A stretch of DNA of 64,000 bases from JACCZH01 sp963729445 (lineage in GTDB: Bacteria > Chloroflexota > Chloroflexia > Thermomicrobiales > CFX8). The number at the start of each line of letters is the position of its first letter. Position 1 is the stretch's first letter. The position numbers and the translations under genes were made by a program. Under the pieces are notes generated by a model that was not told the DNA's origin, searched no databases, and worked only from the letters and a program-made list of their open reading frames with translations. Shown here piece by piece: positions 1-7,623 of the stretch. The DNA is taken from positions 682,001 through 746,000 of the forward strand of contig CAVSNU010000002.1 in assembly GCA_963729445.1 (NCBI GenBank). Direction: 5' to 3'.

Positions 1-810
1 GAACAGCCGTGACAGCGGCGTCTGGCTGAACGGGTGCACCACCAGCAGGTGCGAGAGGGCAGGGTTGACCGGGGAGACGAGCCGGCCGGCCAGGCTATCG
101 ATCTTGCGCAGTGCCGTGCAGAGATGTTCAGGACCGCCGCACAGCGCGACCGAACCGGCATCGGCCTCGTACTCGGCCTTGTCCGAGGCCGCAAGCCGCA
201 CGAGGACGGCTGCCGGCAATGCCGACCAGAAACCAAACACCTGGTCGCGGCGATCGGAGGATGTGCGTTTGCGATTACGCCGGAAGCGCACCCCGTAGTA
301 GTTGTCACACCCCCAGTGCATGCTCAGCGCACCAGGCAACGCGGCGAAGAGGGCCGCCGTGGTCGCGACCGAACGCGCGGGCCGGCTCAGGTGAGTCAGC
401 TCGTGAGCCAGGACCGCTTCCAGCTCGGGACGCGTGAGAATCGAGAGCAGCGGCTCGGTCACGCCGAGCACTCCACTCCCTGGGGTTGGCGCGGCGAAGG
501 CATTCGGAGTGCCAAGCCGTGACACGGCAACCCGTGGTTCTGGGATTCCTGCACGCCGGGCCAGATCGCTGACAATCTCGACGAGCTCGGGATGAGTCGA
601 AGCGTCGACTTCAGTGGCGTTGAAGATCCTCACGATTACCCGCCCAGCCACAGCGTACGCGGCTGTCAGGAAGATAACCGCCATTCCGGCCCCGGCCAGC
701 GTACCGGTGAGCCCATCCATAAGAGCGCCGGCAATTGCGAAGGGCACCGCCACAACCGCCATCATGGCGAGTAAACGCCCGGCGGCAACGAAATCGAACG
801 ACTGCTTCAA
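1..810 (-). CDS. M48-family membrane zinc metalloprotease (HtpX-like), 3' end cut by window
   Basis: This gene reads leftward and runs off the window edge, so only its first 270 codons are visible. It has two N-terminal hydrophobic segments, then the zinc motif HELTH in the context EAVLAHELTHLSR, and further on EYEADAGS, whose Glu is the expected third zinc ligand. This is the M48 (HtpX/Ste24) layout, a membrane-anchored endopeptidase for damaged or misfolded membrane proteins. The start is probably TTG at 810, overlapping the stop of the upstream phosphofructokinase gene (TTGA) and preceded by a TGAGG ribosome site; an ATG 16 codons downstream would remove part of the first membrane segment. 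Family assignment is firm; the exact substrate is unknown. Confidence 0.85.
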   Translation of the reverse strand, partial: MKQSFDFVAAGRLLAMMAVVAVPFAIAGALMDGLTGTLAGAGMAVIFLTAAYAVAGRVIVRIFNATEVDASTHPELVEIVSDLARRAGIPEPRVAVSRLGTPNAFAAPTPGSGVLGVTEPLLSILTRPELEAVLAHELTHLSRPARSVATTAALFAALPGALSMHWGCDNYYGVRFRRNRKRTSSDRRDQVFGFWSALPAAVLVRLAASDKAEYEADAGSVALCGGPEHLCTALRKIDSLAGRLVSPVNPALSHLLVVHPFSQTPLSRLF

Positions 811-2021
811 ACTAATACCTCATACTCATCTACCGGCCCGCCGATGAGTGGGAGCGCATGCGCTCTGAACTCGTCGGTTACACCAGTGCCGCTGGAATCG
901 ATCATCGAGTCCGGCATACGCCGCTCGACGTTGGCGACCTTCTCCAGCGGGATCAAGCCATAACGCACCTCATAGGGCTCTCCGCTCAGTCGGATGATGC
1001 TGATCATCCCGCCAGTTTCGCCCTCTGCCAGACGGCGTACCGCTTCAATTCCAGACTGTTCTGCTTCTTCTAGATCAACCTCTGACGCAGCGTGCATCGC
1101 CATCCGGGAGATGGTGCCGGGTTTGTCGTAGCGTGCCCGGACGTTGAGCGCGGCACCCAGCGAATGGGCCAGCATACTGCCCGCGCCTCCGTAATACGGG
1201 TGTCCAAACGTGTCGACCCACTGCGGGGTACCGCCGGCCACGTGCTCCCCATTCGCCCAGCGCATCGTCTCCGGCACAACCAGCACCGCCGAGCCTTCGA
1301 CGTCGATACGGCCGCGCACCCTTTGCGCCAGATCCTCGAATGAAACGAGTGGTTGCTCCGGCAAGCAGACGATTGGCGCCGCCATCCCATGACCGAAGGC
1401 GAGCGTTCCAGCGGCCGCCAGCCAGCCAGCGTTGCGGCCCATGACTTCGATGATCTTGATCGGATAGATATCGGCCATTGCAAGCGTGTCGAAGGCTGCA
1501 TCACGCACGGCCAGCGCCACGAATCGCGCCGCCGAGCCATAGCCCAGCGCGTGGTCGGTTCCGAAGAGGTCGTTGTCGATCGTTTTCGGGACGTTGATGA
1601 CGCGGAGATCTTGAGAGCGCTCGCCGGCAAGCAGGGAGAGCCGGTGCGAGGTGTCAGCCGTGTCGTTACCGCCGATGCCGACGATCGCCTGGATATGGTG
1701 GTGCTTGCAGACATCAAGCACCTCGGCGATCTGCTGGTCGCTCGGCCGCAGCCGAGTCGTGCCGAGACTGGCAGATGGGGTTCGACGCAAACGGTTCAGG
1801 CGCTCGTCCGACAAGTCGCTCAGGTCGATGAACGACTCCTCCAGAATGCCCTCAACCCCACGCCGGGCGCCAAGCACACGTTGAAAGCCGGATTCCCGCG
1901 CAGCGTGGATCGCCCCTACGAGGCTCGCATTCAGAACAGCCGTTGGGCCGCCCGATTGAAAGATCAGAATGCTAGAGGTTGACGACGTAATCTCCCGCCC
2001 CCACCACATTATGCACACCAT
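807..2021 (-). CDS. 6-phosphofructokinase family protein, probably PPi-dependent
   Basis: The protein (about 404 residues) has the PFK fold signatures: SGGPTAVLNAS near the N-terminus, GGNDT at about 117-121, PKTIDND at about 145-151 and MGRNAGW at about 194-200. ATP-dependent PFKs have a GGDGS loop and a Gly where this protein has Lys of PKTIDND; a non-Gly residue at the first site plus that Lys is the pattern of pyrophosphate-dependent enzymes (EC 2.7.1.90), so I infer PPi use. It would interconvert fructose 6-phosphate and fructose 1,6-bisphosphate in the cytosol. The open frame extends to 2111, but the conserved region begins just before residue 20 of this model. ATG 2021 has GGGGCGGG upstream; ATG 2009 is also possible. 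Its stop overlaps the start of the M48 gene, so the two may be cotranscribed. Confidence 0.8.
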   Translation of the reverse strand: MVCIMWWGREITSSTSSILIFQSGGPTAVLNASLVGAIHAARESGFQRVLGARRGVEGILEESFIDLSDLSDERLNRLRRTPSASLGTTRLRPSDQQIAEVLDVCKHHHIQAIVGIGGNDTADTSHRLSLLAGERSQDLRVINVPKTIDNDLFGTDHALGYGSAARFVALAVRDAAFDTLAMADIYPIKIIEVMGRNAGWLAAAGTLAFGHGMAAPIVCLPEQPLVSFEDLAQRVRGRIDVEGSAVLVVPETMRWANGEHVAGGTPQWVDTFGHPYYGGAGSMLAHSLGAALNVRARYDKPGTISRMAMHAASEVDLEEAEQSGIEAVRRLAEGETGGMISIIRLSGEPYEVRYGLIPLEKVANVERRMPDSMIDSSGTGVTDEFRAHALPLIGGPVDEYEVLV

Positions 2022-2313
2022 GCATCGGGCCCGCCCCACGCGGACTCCGTAATGGTACGCCTTCCACACCATTCGTGCCGTCCCCAATTCGTCCAAGGGA
2101 GGGGATGGCATTCAAACTATAATAGGGGAAACAGGAGTTGGGTGAAAATAGTACTTTCTGCCACATGAAAGGTCGGCGTTCCGCCCTTGCGAACATAACC
2201 TCCACGTGGCACGCTCTGAGTACATGATCGCACGGCGTCGTGATTGCCCCGGTAACGAACCGACAGTGACACGAATGAACGACGTCGCTGCCAAAACTCG
2301 GAGGAGCCACTTC

Positions 2314-2466
2314 ATGAGCCAGACGATGAAAGAGAAGATCGCTCAGACGTTGGACAAGGTCAGCGCCCGAGCCCGGGATATCGCTAAGTCATTCGGACTT
2401 GTGCCGGCGCCGCCGCGCGTGGTGCCGATTCCCATTCCAGCCCAGCCAATCCGCCCCCGGCGCTAG
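2314..2466 (+). CDS. Small protein of unknown function (50 aa)
   Basis: A 50-residue frame with a strong ribosome site (GGAGGAG, 7 bases before ATG 2314). The N-terminal half is predicted helical and charged (MKEKIAQTLDKVSARARDIA), the C-terminal tail is Pro/Arg-rich. A stem-loop terminator follows 30 bases after the stop, so the gene looks like a complete single-gene unit divergent from the phosphofructokinase. I do not recognise a family. The frame is open further upstream to 2206, but no start there has a ribosome site. Confidence 0.6.
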   Translation: MSQTMKEKIAQTLDKVSARARDIAKSFGLVPAPPRVVPIPIPAQPIRPRR

Positions 2467-2497
2467 CCTGCCAGTTCGCACACAACGCTGAAACGAC

Positions 2498-2535
2498 AAC
2501 CGGGGCCGTGCGTGATTGCACCGCCCCGGTTTTGA
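2498..2535 (+). terminator. Intrinsic terminator after the small protein gene
   Basis: AACCGGGGC (2498-2506) pairs perfectly with GCCCCGGTT (2523-2531) around a 16-base loop and is followed by TTG and a T-rich stretch. It could serve the small protein gene on the + strand and, less well, the ABC permease gene that ends at 2574 on the other strand. Confidence 0.65.
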
Positions 2536-2573
2536 TTTGCGCCACGATTGCCTCAGGATGAATCTCCGGGACG

Positions 2574-3428
2574 TTACCCGCTACGCTTGAGCCGGCCGGT
2601 GCGCTTGGCTAGCCGCTCGAAGTAGCTGAAGATCCACATCCCCATTGGGATCGTCACCAGGCCGATGATGATGACGGGAATCATGTCACCCATCAGCGCG
2701 CTGCTGCTCTCGCCGTCGAGAATCGCGGCACGCATCGCCTCAAGCACATAGGTCGCCGGAGACAGGTTCGAGAGCCACTGCATCCAGTCCGGCATGACCG
2801 ATACCGGATAGTACACACCCGACACCAGCAACAGGATCGACGAGATGATGAAGGTCATCTGCTCGCCTTTTTCCGGGAAGAGCAGGGGTAGCACCGCGCC
2901 CATGATCCCGAAGCCAATGAACGAGACGCTCCCAATCACAATCACCAGTAACGCAGCGCCAAGGTTCGCGCCTCCCAGATCGATGTCGAAGAACAGCGCG
3001 AGGATGATCAGGAGAAAGATCGACCGCGCCACACCGTAGATGATGCTGAAGATCGAGACCCCCAGCATGTGCGTCAGCCGCGAGACCGGCGCCATCATGG
3101 TGTATTCGATGGTGCCTTCCCAGCGCTCCCAGGCGATCATCTCGGCCACGTTCGAGAAGACTGCATTGAGGTAGCCCCACACCAGCGTGCCGATACCCAG
3201 GAACAGGATCAACTGCGACGTATCACCCCCTTGCGACTCGCCGATAAACATGATCGAGAGTGAGGACGCCGCGGTATAGACCAGGAACGCGACCTCCCAG
3301 CCCCAGTAGCGCTTCATCAGATAGTAGTTGCGCTCGACAAAGGCGAACGAGGCGCGCGCCTCGTGCCCGTAGTGCGCGAGGACGCCCCGCGGACCGCCCC
3401 CGCTCAGCGCCCTTCCAGTCAGTGCCAT
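2574..3428 (-). CDS. ABC-2 type transporter permease
   Basis: A 284-residue integral membrane protein with about six hydrophobic segments after a cytoplasmic N-terminus, and the typical ABC-2 stretch in which a permease loop (EKGEQMTFIISS) precedes the SGVYYPVSVMPDWMQ re-entrant region. It is the membrane half of an exporter, paired with the ATPase gene whose stop lies 20 bases upstream. Such pairs export drugs, lipids or polysaccharide precursors; nothing in the sequence fixes the substrate. The pair should be cotranscribed from the promoter at 4759-4787. Confidence 0.85.
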   Translation of the reverse strand: MALTGRALSGGGPRGVLAHYGHEARASFAFVERNYYLMKRYWGWEVAFLVYTAASSLSIMFIGESQGGDTSQLILFLGIGTLVWGYLNAVFSNVAEMIAWERWEGTIEYTMMAPVSRLTHMLGVSIFSIIYGVARSIFLLIILALFFDIDLGGANLGAALLVIVIGSVSFIGFGIMGAVLPLLFPEKGEQMTFIISSILLLVSGVYYPVSVMPDWMQWLSNLSPATYVLEAMRAAILDGESSSALMGDMIPVIIIGLVTIPMGMWIFSYFERLAKRTGRLKRSG

Positions 3429-3448
3429 CGGATTCCTCCAGACTACGC

Positions 3449-4417
3449 TTACGCGGCCTCGTCTACGTTGCCGTCGTTGATCTCGTGGCCGGTCAGCGCG
3501 ATGAAGGTCTCCTCCATCGTCGGCAGCGGAATGCCATCCCGGCCAGCAACCAGCCGCTTCAACTCGTCAGCCGTGCCGATTGCAACCAGCCGGCCATTGT
3601 CGACAATCGCGATCCGGTCGCACAACCGCTCCGCTTCGTCCATGTCGTGCGAACAGAGGATGACTGTCGCGTCGTGGTTGTCGCGCAGATCACGCACGAA
3701 CTTCTGGACATCCATCTTCGAGCGCGGATCCAGACCTGTCGTCGGCTCGTCCAGGAGCAGCAGCACCGGCGCGGTCAGGAACGCTCTGGCGATCGCGACC
3801 TTCTGCTGCATACCGCGCGACATCTGCTCCAGCGGCGCGCCCACGCGGTCTCTCGGAATACCTAGCTTGACGAGCAGCTCGGTGATCTGCGGCCGCAGGT
3901 CTTTGCCGTGACCGCCATAGAGCCGTGTCGAGTAGAGCAGGTTCTCGGTCGCCGAGAGCTTCTTGAAGAACGACGCCTCGACCGACACGCGGTTGATCAG
4001 CCGCTTGACCTCATTCTCATCCTTGCGCACGTCGTAGCCGAAGATCGAGATGTCGCCCTCGTCGGTGATGAGCAGGGTGGACATGAGCCGGATCAGGGTC
4101 GATTTACCCGAGCCATTGGCCCCGAGAATGCCGAAGATCTCGTTGCGCTGGACCTCAAAGGTCATGTTGTCCAGCGCCTTCACCACCTTCTCGGACGCGA
4201 CGGGTTTGCGCGAGAAGAGCTTTTTCTTCTGCTTCTTGAAGGTCTTTGAGACGCCGCGCACCGACACGGCCGCTTCCTGCTGGCGGCCGGTCAGCAGAAT
4301 GTGTGGATTGATGTTCACCTGCACCTCTTGCTCCATCGTGGCAGTAGCCCCAGCGGCGGCCACGCCCGTTACCCTTCCGGATTCAATGCCGTGCCCATCG
4401 TTGTCTGTGTATGACAC
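3449..4417 (-). CDS. ABC transporter ATP-binding protein with N-terminal extension
   Basis: A 322-residue ABC ATPase: Walker A GANGSGKS at about 99-106, a degenerate signature MSRGMQQK at about 198-205 and Walker B LLLLDEP at about 218-224 followed by the D-loop and a switch His (CSHD). It has an unusual N-terminal extension of about 50 residues and a basic insert (KKQKKK) before the usual start of the domain. The start is GTG at 4417 with AAGGGGAC about 10 bases upstream; an internal ATG (residue 28) is an alternative. It energises the ABC-2 permease encoded next. A long leader with an intrinsic terminator precedes it, which suggests control by premature termination. Confidence 0.9.
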   Translation of the reverse strand: MSYTDNDGHGIESGRVTGVAAAGATATMEQEVQVNINPHILLTGRQQEAAVSVRGVSKTFKKQKKKLFSRKPVASEKVVKALDNMTFEVQRNEIFGILGANGSGKSTLIRLMSTLLITDEGDISIFGYDVRKDENEVKRLINRVSVEASFFKKLSATENLLYSTRLYGGHGKDLRPQITELLVKLGIPRDRVGAPLEQMSRGMQQKVAIARAFLTAPVLLLLDEPTTGLDPRSKMDVQKFVRDLRDNHDATVILCSHDMDEAERLCDRIAIVDNGRLVAIGTADELKRLVAGRDGIPLPTMEETFIALTGHEINDGNVDEAA

Positions 4418-4480
4418 CTGTGCCCGTCCCCTTCACGAAACTGCTACCAACTGACCATGAGGCGAGATTGGAGAGACAAC

Positions 4481-4526
4481 AAAAAAACCGCGGTGGAAAC
4501 CCCTCCTACACGGGGTCCGTCCGCGG
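4481..4526 (-). terminator. Strong intrinsic terminator inside the ABC operon leader (candidate attenuator)
   Basis: On the minus strand CCGCGG (4526-4521) pairs with CCGCGG (4493-4488), with an inner CCCC/GGGG stem, and is followed directly by seven T residues (4487-4481). It lies 63 bases before the GTG of the ABC ATPase and downstream of a consensus promoter, so transcripts from that promoter must pass it to reach the genes. It could alternatively terminate read-through from the upstream membrane-protein gene. Confidence 0.75.
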
Positions 4527-4554
4527 CAGCTCTGGAAGTGGCGACGTTAGGGAG

Positions 4555-4725
4555 TCAACAATTCCGTTCCGAAGACAGACCTATGCAAGGCCCACGGGCA
4601 CCATCCGGCGCGCCGTTGAACCCAACGATGGCGCGCAGGCGGCTGAGGCTACCGCTAAAGCGGCCCTCAATCGTCACGTTGTGCACCATTCGGTCCATCA
4701 TCGGCTCATCTCGTTTCCGTTGCAT
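4555..4725 (-). CDS. Possible 56-codon leader ORF in the ABC operon leader
   Basis: An open frame from ATG 4725 to TGA 4555 fills most of the transcript between the promoter and the terminator hairpin, whose first stem base is 28 bases after the stop. GGGCGGG lies immediately before the ATG, a poor spacing; ATG codons further in are alternatives. No family is recognised. It may be a leader peptide coupled to the terminator or a chance frame. Confidence 0.25.
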   Translation of the reverse strand: MQRKRDEPMMDRMVHNVTIEGRFSGSLSRLRAIVGFNGAPDGARGPCIGLSSERNC

Positions 4726-4758
4726 AGCCCGCCCAGGGCCACACTGGCAACATCGCTC

Positions 4759-4787
4759 AGTGTAGTGACCATGTGGGTGTATGTCAA
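4759..4787 (-). promoter_or_regulatory. Consensus sigma-70-type promoter of the ABC operon
   Basis: TTGACA (4787-4782), a 17-base spacer and TACACT (4764-4759). Transcription would begin near 4752, giving a leader of about 335 bases before the ABC ATPase. This is one of the best promoter matches in the window. Confidence 0.7.
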
Positions 4788-4861
4788 TAGATCGTTTTTC
4801 CTTTTGTCGATAGGCAGTGAACGTGTCACCGTAAACGGATAGCCTCGTCCAGACAGGTTGT

Positions 4862-5545
4862 TCAGGTCAAGCGCTCCTTGAGAATCTTGGTGGCGAACAG
4901 GATCAGCGAGCAACCGACCGGCACCGCGACCTCATTGATCGCCTGGGTAGCGACATTGACCGCCACCACCGACTCGGCACTCAACTGGGTGATGAGCAAC
5001 GAGACGCTGCCAAAGACCAGGCCGGACGCGAGTCCGATGGCGGCGTGCTGCTTTGCCGTGCAAACCGGCCGGGTCTGGAGACGCCCAATTAAGGAAGCCA
5101 GCGTTCCATACTGAGCTGCCTTGACGATCGCCAGCACAGCCACCAGGGTAAACGCGGTATTCGTACTCGCCTGATCTAACGCCGTCGTCATGCCCTTGTG
5201 CATAATACGAACGGCGGTGAATGCAACCGGCGCCACGAGCAGCCCGGCAGTGCCCATCGTCCGAATCTGCCGGAGCGGCGTTTTGCCGCGCGCGATAACC
5301 TGGCCGAAGGCGATTCCGAAACAGACCAGAAACGGCCACGCGATCTTTTCAATGGTGTCGATGATGACGGCTACGGGCCCGACGTTGGAACCGAAGCCAA
5401 ATTTTACGACCAGGATCATGGCTTCGATTGACAGACCAAGGAGAATGGAGAACCAGGCAACGCGACGCAGGGTCGCGGTCAACTCCTTGTTCTTTGTCGC
5501 AGAGGCAGATACGGGGACGGAGTCAGGTGACGAAGCTGTATCCAT
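4862..5545 (-). CDS. Multi-pass membrane protein of unknown function
   Basis: A 227-residue protein with a short hydrophilic, Ser/Pro-rich N-terminus and about six hydrophobic segments. No recognisable catalytic or transport motif is visible. ATG 5545 is chosen because GGAGGGA lies 6 bases upstream; the open frame continues to 5623 without a ribosome site. It lies on the same strand as the ABC operon, 110 bases upstream of that operon's promoter, so read-through into the ABC leader is possible. I do not recognise a family. Confidence 0.6.
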   Translation of the reverse strand: MDTASSPDSVPVSASATKNKELTATLRRVAWFSILLGLSIEAMILVVKFGFGSNVGPVAVIIDTIEKIAWPFLVCFGIAFGQVIARGKTPLRQIRTMGTAGLLVAPVAFTAVRIMHKGMTTALDQASTNTAFTLVAVLAIVKAAQYGTLASLIGRLQTRPVCTAKQHAAIGLASGLVFGSVSLLITQLSAESVVAVNVATQAINEVAVPVGCSLILFATKILKERLT

Positions 5546-5735
5546 AGACGGTCCCTCCGACATCGAGCACAGAGCACGCTGCACGGCACGTGTGACTTGA
5601 CCGCTTATCAACCACGTTTCCAAAGTATGGCACGTCGCACTCCACCTGGCTGTTCAATGAGACGTCGAAGATCGTCATGCTGAACCACGCTCGTCCGGCC
5701 TTCGCACCTGTAGGCTTGCGCATACCGGTAGATGA

Positions 5736-5775
5736 TTAGCATCTCGGCGCGGGTGTACGTACAATGTACGTACAC
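5736..5775 (+). promoter_or_regulatory. Promoter with overlapping 10-bp palindromic operator, upstream of glycoside hydrolase
   Basis: TTAGCA (5736-5741), 18 bases, then TACAAT (5760-5765) forms a good promoter. A perfect inverted repeat overlaps its -10 box: GTGTACGTAC (5753-5762), 3 bases, GTACGTACAC (5766-5775). The arrangement is that of a dimeric repressor site that blocks RNA polymerase. The gene starts 40 bases downstream. Confidence 0.6.
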
Positions 5776-5814
5776 GTAACTCGGCTCGGTGCATGAACCC
5801 TTGGAGATGTCCTG

Positions 5815-7623
5815 TTGGAAACCCCTGTAAAGAAGCAGAAGACATGGATGCACGGGTTTCTGATCCCGTTGCTCCTGTTCAATTTCGTCGCCGTCTTTCC
5901 GGGAGAGGCCACGACCCCCCAACAGAGTCGAGGAGCCGACCCCGGGTACTTCGGGCTGGTGGCGATGGACCCCTGGTACACCTACAACACGAACACGGTC
6001 GAGTTCCCCAACGACGTGAACCGGGCCTTCCTGGAACGCATGGCGGCCGACATCGCCAATATGGGCGCGCGCTGGATCCGGATCGAGTTCCACGCAGAGT
6101 ATGACCACCCGTCTGGTCCGGGCCCGATTGACTACTCCAAGCACGACTGGTTCATCAACGAGGTCGCGCCGCGTTACGGCCTGAAGATTCTGGCTGTCGC
6201 CGGCAGCGGTATGATCGGCGACATGGATCCGAACTGGAACTTTCGGTACATCAACGAACCTCTCGGCGCGGGAGGCTCGAACCGCTACATCGACATGTAC
6301 CTGGAGCGCGTTCGCGAGATCAGCGAGCGCTACGGAAACCGTCTGGGCGCGATCGAGATCCTGAATGAACCCAACGCCAGCCAAATCCTGTCGGAGGAGA
6401 CCGCCGGCGAGCAGAAGGCAGTACGGCCGGGCAACTACGGGCACCTGCTGCGCCGCAGCTACGAGATCGTGAAGGAGATCAGTCCGGAAACCCAGGTCGT
6501 TATGGGAGGAACGCTCTACGACAACGAGGACAACACGCTCGCTCCGGAGAAGACCTACAGCTACGACATGGAGTGGCTTGAAGCGGTCTATGGGTCCCGG
6601 CAGATGATGAGCTACTGGGCGGAGCATGGCCGCTATCCGTTTGATGCCGTCGCCGTGCACCCGTATTTTCTGGACCCCACCCAGGTGCTTGACTATCTTG
6701 AGACGGTCCGCGACCTGCAGCTACGCTTCAACGACGATACCAGCCGGATCTGGATCACCGAAATCGGGCTGCCGGCCGAGCCGCCGGAACACTGGGATGT
6801 TTTCGGGCTGATGATGCCGTCTGAGAGCGAGCGCACGCAGGCAGCCTTCATGAGCGCGGTCTATACGTCGGTGCGGCATCACGCCCCCTATGTCGAGCGC
6901 ATCTTCTGGTTCAAGTATGAAGACTTCCCGGCCAGCCAGGACGCGTACCGCAGCTATGGTCTGGTACGGCTGCAGGACTCGCTGGCGAGTTACGGCTCGA
7001 GTCCCGAGCCGTGGCCGCGCAAGTTCGCGTACTCCGTCTACCAGGCGCTCGCCCAGCCAACGAGCCTGCCCTTGGCGAGAGTGGAGCCACTACAGGATGA
7101 AAAGGCCTGGTATTTCGAAGAGACCGGCCACACGCTGAGCGAGCCGTTTCTCTCCCACTGGCTGGAGCGCGGTGGCCATTCATTGCTTGGCTTCCCATTG
7201 ACGGAACCGTTCCAGCTCGCGGGCCGGCAGGTACAGTACTTTGAGCGGGCACGGCTAGAGCTCCATCCGGAGCACGCCGGCACCGAGCTTGAGGTCCAGT
7301 TCGGCTTGCTGGGCAGCTTCGTCGCGCGCAACCAGCAGTGGGAGCGGCAACCGGCGCCAACAGTCGATGACCCGAACAGCACCTATTTTGCCGCCACAGG
7401 CCAGACATTGCGGGGGCCGTTCCGCGACTTCTGGAACGCGCACGGGGGTATGCTCCAGTTCGGCAACCCGATCTCTCCGGAGATGACGGAAAACGGCAAA
7501 ACAGTGCAGTACTTTGAACGCACGCGGATGGAATTGAACCTGATCTCCGGAGGAGACTCTCACTGGGTTGGCCTCGGCCGGCTCGGGGCGGAGGTGATCC
7601 GTAGTCCAGGCTGGTACCGGTGA
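5815..7623 (+). CDS. Secreted clan-A glycoside hydrolase with C-terminal wall/polymer-binding-like repeats
   Basis: A 602-residue protein: N-terminal hydrophobic signal segment (about 12-30), a TIM-barrel hydrolase domain with the acid/base Glu in EILNEPN (about E185) and the nucleophile Glu in WITEIGLP (about E316), as in GH5/GH39-like clan-A retaining enzymes. Two copies of a roughly 50-residue repeat follow (from about 432 and 523), each with W/F..HGG..., FG.P.. and VQYFER.R.EL, a module common in secreted Chloroflexota proteins. It should hydrolyse a beta-linked glycan outside the cell; the substrate is not evident. TTG 5815 has GGAGAT 7 bases upstream. The stop overlaps the next gene by 4 bases (GTGA). 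Confidence 0.75.
   Translation: METPVKKQKTWMHGFLIPLLLFNFVAVFPGEATTPQQSRGADPGYFGLVAMDPWYTYNTNTVEFPNDVNRAFLERMAADIANMGARWIRIEFHAEYDHPSGPGPIDYSKHDWFINEVAPRYGLKILAVAGSGMIGDMDPNWNFRYINEPLGAGGSNRYIDMYLERVREISERYGNRLGAIEILNEPNASQILSEETAGEQKAVRPGNYGHLLRRSYEIVKEISPETQVVMGGTLYDNEDNTLAPEKTYSYDMEWLEAVYGSRQMMSYWAEHGRYPFDAVAVHPYFLDPTQVLDYLETVRDLQLRFNDDTSRIWITEIGLPAEPPEHWDVFGLMMPSESERTQAAFMSAVYTSVRHHAPYVERIFWFKYEDFPASQDAYRSYGLVRLQDSLASYGSSPEPWPRKFAYSVYQALAQPTSLPLARVEPLQDEKAWYFEETGHTLSEPFLSHWLERGGHSLLGFPLTEPFQLAGRQVQYFERARLELHPEHAGTELEVQFGLLGSFVARNQQWERQPAPTVDDPNSTYFAATGQTLRGPFRDFWNAHGGMLQFGNPISPEMTENGKTVQYFERTRMELNLISGGDSHWVGLGRLGAEVIRSPGWYR

Noticed and set aside
4480..4760. T-box riboswitch in the ABC leader (ACCGCGG before a U run)
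   Set aside because: Only a CCACCGCGG fragment is present, and it lies on the 3' side of the terminator; the conserved T-box core and the specifier stem I features are not seen.
5608..6660. 350-codon minus-strand frame against the glycoside hydrolase
   Set aside because: Low-complexity, Val/Arg/Asp/His-rich shadow of a high-GC gene; no ribosome site and no domain pattern.
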